Positions 58,694 through 64,000 of a DNA stretch of 64,000 nt are shown here, in pieces. Source of the DNA: Cryptomeria japonica (lineage: Eukaryota > Streptophyta > Pinopsida > Cupressales > Cupressaceae); the NCBI RefSeq assembly GCF_030272615.1, contig NC_081414.1:312251664-312315663 (forward strand), in the 5' to 3' direction. The first letter of the stretch is position 1. Every line of letters starts with the position of its first letter. The position numbers and the translations under genes were made by a program. The notes under the pieces were generated by a model, which worked only from the letters and a program-made list of their open reading frames with translations, had not been told where the DNA came from and searched no databases.

Positions 58694-59883
58694 TGTTAGG
58701 ATAACTGGTGAACAATTGAGAGGGGGGGGGGTGAATCAGTTGTTAATAGTTTATAACATTTAATCCACAATACAACCTTAAACTGAAGCACATAAACATT
58801 CAAATGCTGGTAAAGTAGAAACATATGCCGGTAGACACAGATATCGGTAAACAATGTAACTCAATAATTAAATAGATAATCAATGCAAAGAAACCATAAC
58901 ACATAACACCATGATTTGTACATGGAAAATGTGGAAAGGGAAAAACCACAGTGGGAAGCCTACCCACAATCAGATGATACTTCTGCAGAAAGTATGTGAT
59001 ACAATGAAGGGCCTGAACATGCAGGAAAGCACACTGCCTAGAGCATACTGCTCATTACAAAAGAGTCTCACTGACTACAGAGATTAAAACCACCTCAAGA
59101 TAATTGGACAACAATCCAATAAAGTGAACTACCAGAGATAGCATCTACCATGCCTGATTATAGTCTCGGTTAAGCTCAATACTGGAGGCCTTTGACCTCT
59201 TCCTTAATCCCAATTCGATCACCTATGATCGACTTGATCCTTTGCAAATGATATTACAATTCATGACCATGATACACCTTTTATTTCCACCACACGATCT
59301 ACAATGAGATCTTACATTCATTTATACCAACCCTAAGACCTAAACTAATTAGGTCGGCCACTTAAAAGAAAGTAGAATAAGATCATTACATAATTCCATA
59401 TTAAAATGATGTGCCATGTCGGATTAAGACCAAAACAACAATAACAAATCCATAAATCCTACTGAAACATCTTGATAATGTGTAGAGTACACGCTAGCAC
59501 CAACACCAATATCTTGAAATCCATCTAGAAGCCACACCAACACCTCTTATGCATCCTATCATGATTCCTCAAAGAAAGCTCTGTCGGTAAGGCCTTAAAC
59601 CAATGTTGGTATGGGTTTACAAGAGTGTATGATAGTATCCAATACCAAGCCAATACTAATTGACCAAAAAATGCTCCAAAAGCACATATCACATGTAACT
59701 AATCACATTCCATAGATCCACACATGTCAGAAGTGTCCAATAGATAATCTCTTCTGCTAGTAACACTAGATATTCTACTGGTAACCAAAACTTGTTTGTT
59801 GGTAACCATCCATAACAGCCAGTGTTGAAATCAATGGCAAAACATCAATGCAACACATAATCAATTCATCTATAATGCCAATA
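58694..59883 (-). repeat. 3' LTR of element J
   Basis: In plus-strand reading it starts TGTTAGGATAACTGG and ends ATAATGCCAATA. On the minus strand it starts TATTGGCATTATAG, where the usual TG has mutated to TA, next to the polypurine tract. A run of about ten G at 58722-58731 lies in the U5 motif. Confidence 0.85.
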
Positions 59884-60226
59884 ATCTCCCCCTTTAGCAT
59901 TGATGGCAACACTAGATGTGAAAAACATCTAAGTACCAAGAAGTACCAAACAAGTCTCTCCCTGTGGAAGACAACCAACAATCTGTGTGAATGATATCTC
60001 TGTAAAGTTCTAAATAAATCTCTCCCCCTAATGTATACAACTCCTTTTTCTTTATTTTCACATCAATATCTCTCCCCCTTTGACATGAATGCCAGAAATC
60101 TAACAAAAATATCCAAGTAATAATGTAAACCTCAAAGCTAACTACTCCCCCTGAGTAGTAGCACCACTCGTCAGTGCCGAAATGAATAATATTTTTGATA
60201 ATGCATGTCAGACTGATGTCAAAGCT

Positions 60227-62330
60227 GCATCAATAAATCTCTGTCAAAGGGGAAGAAACCCCTAACTTGTCTCTCAAATACTCAAATGATTCCTTAGACC
60301 ACGGTTTAGTGAATATGTCTACAATCTTCTCTTTAGTGTTCACATAAACCAATTTGATTTCCTTTTCTTCTACCCCATCCTTCAGAAAGTTGTACTTTAT
60401 TGATATATGCTTAGTCTTAGAGTGAAATGCCATATTTTTAGACATGTCAATAGCTACAGAGTTATCACAGTAGATAACTACTGGTTCACTATAATGTACC
60501 CTGATATCCTTCAACATTTGCTTCATCCATAAGACTTGAGTGCAATTAGTTGTTGCTGCAACATACTCAGCTTCTGCAGTAGATAAAGAAATGCATGACT
60601 ATTTTTTGTTGATCCATGAAACTAGTTTCTTTCTAAGAAAGAAACCTCCACCAGAAGTGCTCTTCCTGTCATCAGTATCACCTACCCAATCTGAGTCAGT
60701 ATATGCACATAAAGTGAAATCATCATTTTTGGAATACCATAGGCCATATTCTATTGTTCCTTGCGAATACCAAAATATTCTCTTTACCACACATTCATTA
60801 TTTTCTTTACGATTACTTTGATATATTGAAACAATACTTACTGCATTCATAATATCAGGTCTAGTTTGAGTTAGATATAACAGACCACCAATCATAGATT
60901 TATACCTTGTCGGATTTACTGATGTAGAGGTATCCTTGATAGATAATTTCTCACTTGTCACCATAGGAGTACTTACCTGTTTGAAATTATCCATACCAAA
61001 CTTTTTCAACAATTCCCTTAGATGCTTAGTTTGACAAATAAAAATGCCTTTGATAGTTTGAGTAATCTACAAACCTAAGAAAAATTTCATCTCACCAATC
61101 ATGGACATTTCAAATTCATTCTTCATGTTTTTAGCAAATTCCATGCATAATTTATCTTCTCCTCCAAAAATGATATCATCAACAAATACTTCAATGATCA
61201 AAATATTATCATCAGTGATCTTATAATATAAATTACTATCAACACTGCCTTTAGTAAAACCAAGCTTCAAAAGATATTTATCCAACCTTGCATACCAAGC
61301 TCTAGGAGCTTGTTTCAAACCATATAAATCTTTTTCAATCTGCAAACCATATCTTTATCATCTGTCAGTGAAAATTCGTCAAGATTCTCAATGTATACTT
61401 CTTCCTCAAGCTCACCATTCAAAAATGCACATTTAACATCCATTTGATAAACCTTATAGTTCTTATAAGTTGCATAGGCAAGAAATAGTCTAACAACTTC
61501 AATTCTAGCTACAAGTGCAAATGCTTCACCATAATCAATTCCTTCCATTTGAGAATATCCTTTACAAACCAAGCCTTGTTTCTTACAACTTGACCATCCT
61601 CATTTAGTTTATTCCTAAAAACCCACTTAGTTCCAATAACATTCTTATTTTTAGGTCAGGGAACTAAAGTCCAAGTTTCATTCTTCTCTATATGTTCTAA
61701 TTCATCTTCCATAGCCTTTAACCAATGTTTATCCTTACAAGCTTCAATAACAGTTGCCGGTTCAATTTGAGAAATAAGACATACCTCTTCATTAGCCAGT
61801 TTCCTTCTAGTCATAACTCCCTTGTTCTTATCTCCAATGATTTGATCTTCAAAATGATTTAATCTTACATACCTTGGTGTCTTTTGAATTTTAGGTTCAC
61901 TTCTCTAATCATCAGTCACAGTTGAATTTTTTGATTGTGCCGGTGTAATTGTCTTAGCTTCCTATACCGGTTGAGGCATTATCAGTTCAGTTATGATCAT
62001 TTCCATTGCCAGTTCCCTGTCGTGTGATATATAATGATTTATGTACTGCTCATCCACTTTCACATTAGCACTCTCAACAATTTTATGTAATATTTTATTA
62101 TAACATCTATATGCTTTGCTACAAATTGAGTATCCAAGAAATATCCCTTCATCACATCTAGGATCAAACTTTCCAATTGAATCATCTCTTTTGATATAGC
62201 ATTTACTTCCCAAAAATCTGAAATATTTAACAATAGGTGTATGTCCAAACCATAGTTCATAAGGGGTCTTACCAGTTTCACCTTTGATGTGACCTCTATT
62301 GAATGTGTAGACTGTTGTACTCACAACTTC
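60227..62330 (-). pseudogene. RT, RNase H and integrase C-terminal part of J
   Basis: The minus-strand segments begin with the integrase tail (ELWFGHTP, FLGYSICSKAYR; 61962-62324). RT follows with YQMDVKCAFLNGELEEEVY (about 61400-61450), LYGLKQAPRAWYARLDKYLL (61270-61330) and the active site FVDDIIFGGED (about 61160-61190). RNase H has AYTDSDWVGDTDDRKSTSGG (60660-60720), STAEAEYVAATT (about 60560-60590), YCDNSVAIDMS and SKTKHISIKYNFL (60390-60470). The product would copy element RNA into DNA. Single-codon stops (for example at about 60601 and 61067, both TAG) and frame changes inactivate it. Confidence 0.9.
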
Positions 62331-62333
62331 TCT

Positions 62334-63410
62334 CTAGTAGATATGAGACAATTTGGATTCCATCATCAGGGATATTGTTGCATCCAAAATGGTTTTGTTC
62401 TTTCTTTCCACTACTCCATTTTGTTGAGGAGTCCTAGGTGCAGATAGTTGTCTCCTGATTCCATTTGTCTCACAATAACTATTAAATTCATGAGAAGTGA
62501 ACTCACCTCCTTGATCTAATCTTAGACATTTGATTTTCAATCCAGTTTCAGTTTCAACCATCGCTTTAAAAATCTTGAATTTCTCAAAAGCTTCAGACTC
62601 CTCCCTTAGAAAAGTCACCCACATCATTCTAGAATAGTCATCAATAATCAACATGAAATACCTATCACCTTGAAAGCTTCTAGTCCTTGCTGGACCACAT
62701 AAATCAGTATAAATCAAATCAAGTACATCATTAGATTTATCATGTATGTTCTTAAAAGAACTTCTAACTTGCTTACCCAATTGACATTCCTTACATACCA
62801 GATTATGAGGCTTCATAATCTTAGGTATATCTCTAACTGCCCTAGTTGAACTGATCTTAACAATACAATCAAAATTAACACAACACAACCTCTTATGCCA
62901 TTACCAACTCTCATCAATATGAGCAATTAAGCATGTCTTATTACCAGTGTTCAAGTGGAATATATTACTTCCTATCTGAATATCGGTTGCAATCTCCAAA
63001 TCAGTCTTGTAAATCATTTTGCATTTTCTATCTTTAAACTGAAGTTGGAAACCCTTATCAACCAATTGACCAACACTCAAAAGTTTATGCTTTAAACCTT
63101 CTACACAATAGACACTATCAGTATTATGCTTGCCATCCAAAGAAATAATACCTCTACCTTTGATCATACGTGCCTTGTTATCTCCAAATCTGACTTGACT
63201 GCCATTGTATTCTTGTAGGGACAAAAATTTCCCTTTATCTCCAGTCTCATGATGTGAGCATCCACTATCAATTACCCATTCATCCTTATCCTCAACTTTT
63301 GCTGCTAGAGCCTTTTCTTCATTCTTGATATCCAGTTCCGGTTCATCTTCCTTCAAAGCATAGAAAACCCATTCCTTTCCATTGCTAGATCCACTAGCAA
63401 AGTCTTCCAT
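62334..63410 (-). pseudogene. Protease and integrase core of J
   Basis: The protease active site is seen as WVIDSGCSHHETGD (about 63240-63280). The pre-integrase region ends in CKECQLGKQVRSSF. The integrase core keeps all three acidic residues: Asp in [12 protein letters not shown], Asp in LDQGGEFTS and Glu in PQQNGVVERKNKT (62390-62700). The segment with the Glu is the one deleted in H. A stop at 62898-62900 separates protease from integrase, and another at about 62334 ends the core. Roles are polyprotein cleavage and insertion of the DNA copy. Confidence 0.9.
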
Positions 63411-63451
63411 CGGTTCATCTCTAGAGTCATCAGTTACTCCTTCCTCATCTA

Positions 63452-63988
63452 CTATGTAGCATTGTTTACTTTTTTGAATCTATATCTGTTATGGTTAGGC
63501 TTAAAAGATTTCTTAACTCTTTCCTCAAACTTTGCATTCCTTTTAGGACATATAGATGCAAAATGACCAATCTTTTTACATGCAAAACATTTAAAAGGTG
63601 TTTTTCCTTCATACTTACTTCCAATTGGTCCTTTAGGTACTCTTCTAGCAAATAAGGCTTCAAGTTGCTCAAGTTCTTCATCTTCTTTCCTCACGTCTTC
63701 CAATTATTTTGCATATAGGGATTTCCAATCACTTTTGTCAGTAGATGATGATGATGATGATGCATGAAAAGCAGGTTCAAAATTTACATCTCCAGAAGAT
63801 TCAAATTCTTCAAGTTTAAAAGGAGATAATTTCCCAATCAGAATGTCTCTGTTAACTGAAGTGTTTGCCATTGTTCTTAACTCATTAATTGCAGTTGCCT
63901 TCATCTTGTAAGTTGGTGGAAGGGCTCTCAAGACTTTGGAAACTATTTCATCTTCACTTAGAAATCCTCCACAACATTTAATTCCCAT
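63452..63988 (-). pseudogene. Gag C-terminal part and zinc knuckle of J
   Basis: 63704-63988 (minus) resembles the end of the UBN2-type copia capsid (EDEIVSKVLRALPPTYKMK, then LRTMANTS and LIGKLSPFKLEEFE), followed by a serine run. After one in-frame stop (TAA, 63704-63706) the frame goes on to a nucleocapsid knuckle CFACKKIGHFASICP (about 63550-63600). This is the usual copia Gag order. The N-terminal part is outside the window. Confidence 0.85.
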
Positions 63989-64000
63989 AACAATCTCATT

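Larger units (their letters stand above)
58694..64000 (-). mobile_element. Ty1/copia element J (continues past window end)
   Basis: The minus-strand 3' LTR is at 58694-59883. A polypurine tract (TAAAGGGGGAGAT) at 59884-59896 and about 330 bases of non-coding sequence with further purine tracts follow. Then come RNase H, RT, integrase, protease, zinc knuckle and the gag C-terminal part, reaching the window edge. The 5' LTR and most of gag lie beyond 64000. The domain order (integrase before RT) is diagnostic of copia. The frames are broken by stops, so this copy is dead. The U5 of its LTR shares TGGTTTTTCCC and the GATTCACCCC motif with A, C and L, so an active relative could supply their missing enzymes. 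Confidence 0.92.

Overview
This is a plant nuclear DNA window made almost entirely of retroelements. I see no intact host gene, rRNA, tRNA or CRISPR array. The sequence is AT-rich. LTR termini such as TGTAGACAYCTAAAATT and TGTAATRTCCCC, the long 1.1-1.5 kb copia LTRs and the deep nesting all fit a large gymnosperm (conifer-type) genome. That organism call is an inference from remembered conifer repeats, not a proof.

Left part (1-13.9 kb). The 3' half of a non-autonomous LTR element 'A' (3' LTR 1975-3296) has inserted just inside the 3' end of an older Ty3-like element 'F' (3' LTR from 3443). About 4 kb of AT-rich DNA without genes follows. Next come a curious cluster of GGTTCAA/TTGAACC words (7.68-8.08 kb), a decayed retroelement ORF 'G' (8582-11640) and an LTR-like end at 11773.

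Centre (13.86-37.5 kb). This is a layered nest whose insertions can be ordered. A hAT transposase pseudogene (BED finger, DUF659, hAT dimerisation; minus strand) is cut near its C-terminus by LTR element 'D' (13901-35497, TSD CCTCA). D carries a fragment of the host cohesin regulator PDS5, apparently captured. D was hit by a copia-type element now reduced to solo LTR 'B' (19290-20711, TSD TTAAT) and by the Ty3-like gag-protease element 'E' (20819-34381). E was split between its zinc knuckle and protease by non-autonomous element 'C' (23565-31702, TSD GAATG). C's 3' LTR in turn holds a solo LTR (29988-30797).

Right part (37.5-64 kb). A copia element 'H' is truncated at both ends (37530-40939, minus). 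It is followed by a gene-poor stretch with several minisatellites and low-complexity minus-strand ORFs ('K', about 44-50.3 kb). Then comes a complete non-autonomous element 'L' (50486-58430, TSD TTGTT) with closely matching 1148-bp LTRs. The last feature is an autonomous-type copia element 'J' (58694 to beyond the window end, minus) with gag, protease, integrase, RT and RNase H, all broken by stops.

The most interesting biology is the A/C/L group. These elements have copia-like LTRs and no polymerase. C and L encode a coiled-coil protein ending in an array of CCHC knuckles, and all three carry a second, unrecognised ORF. They share U5 motifs with J, which could be a type of helper. They also share an inverted repeat that brackets the polypurine tract and LTR start, and its core appears to covary between families.
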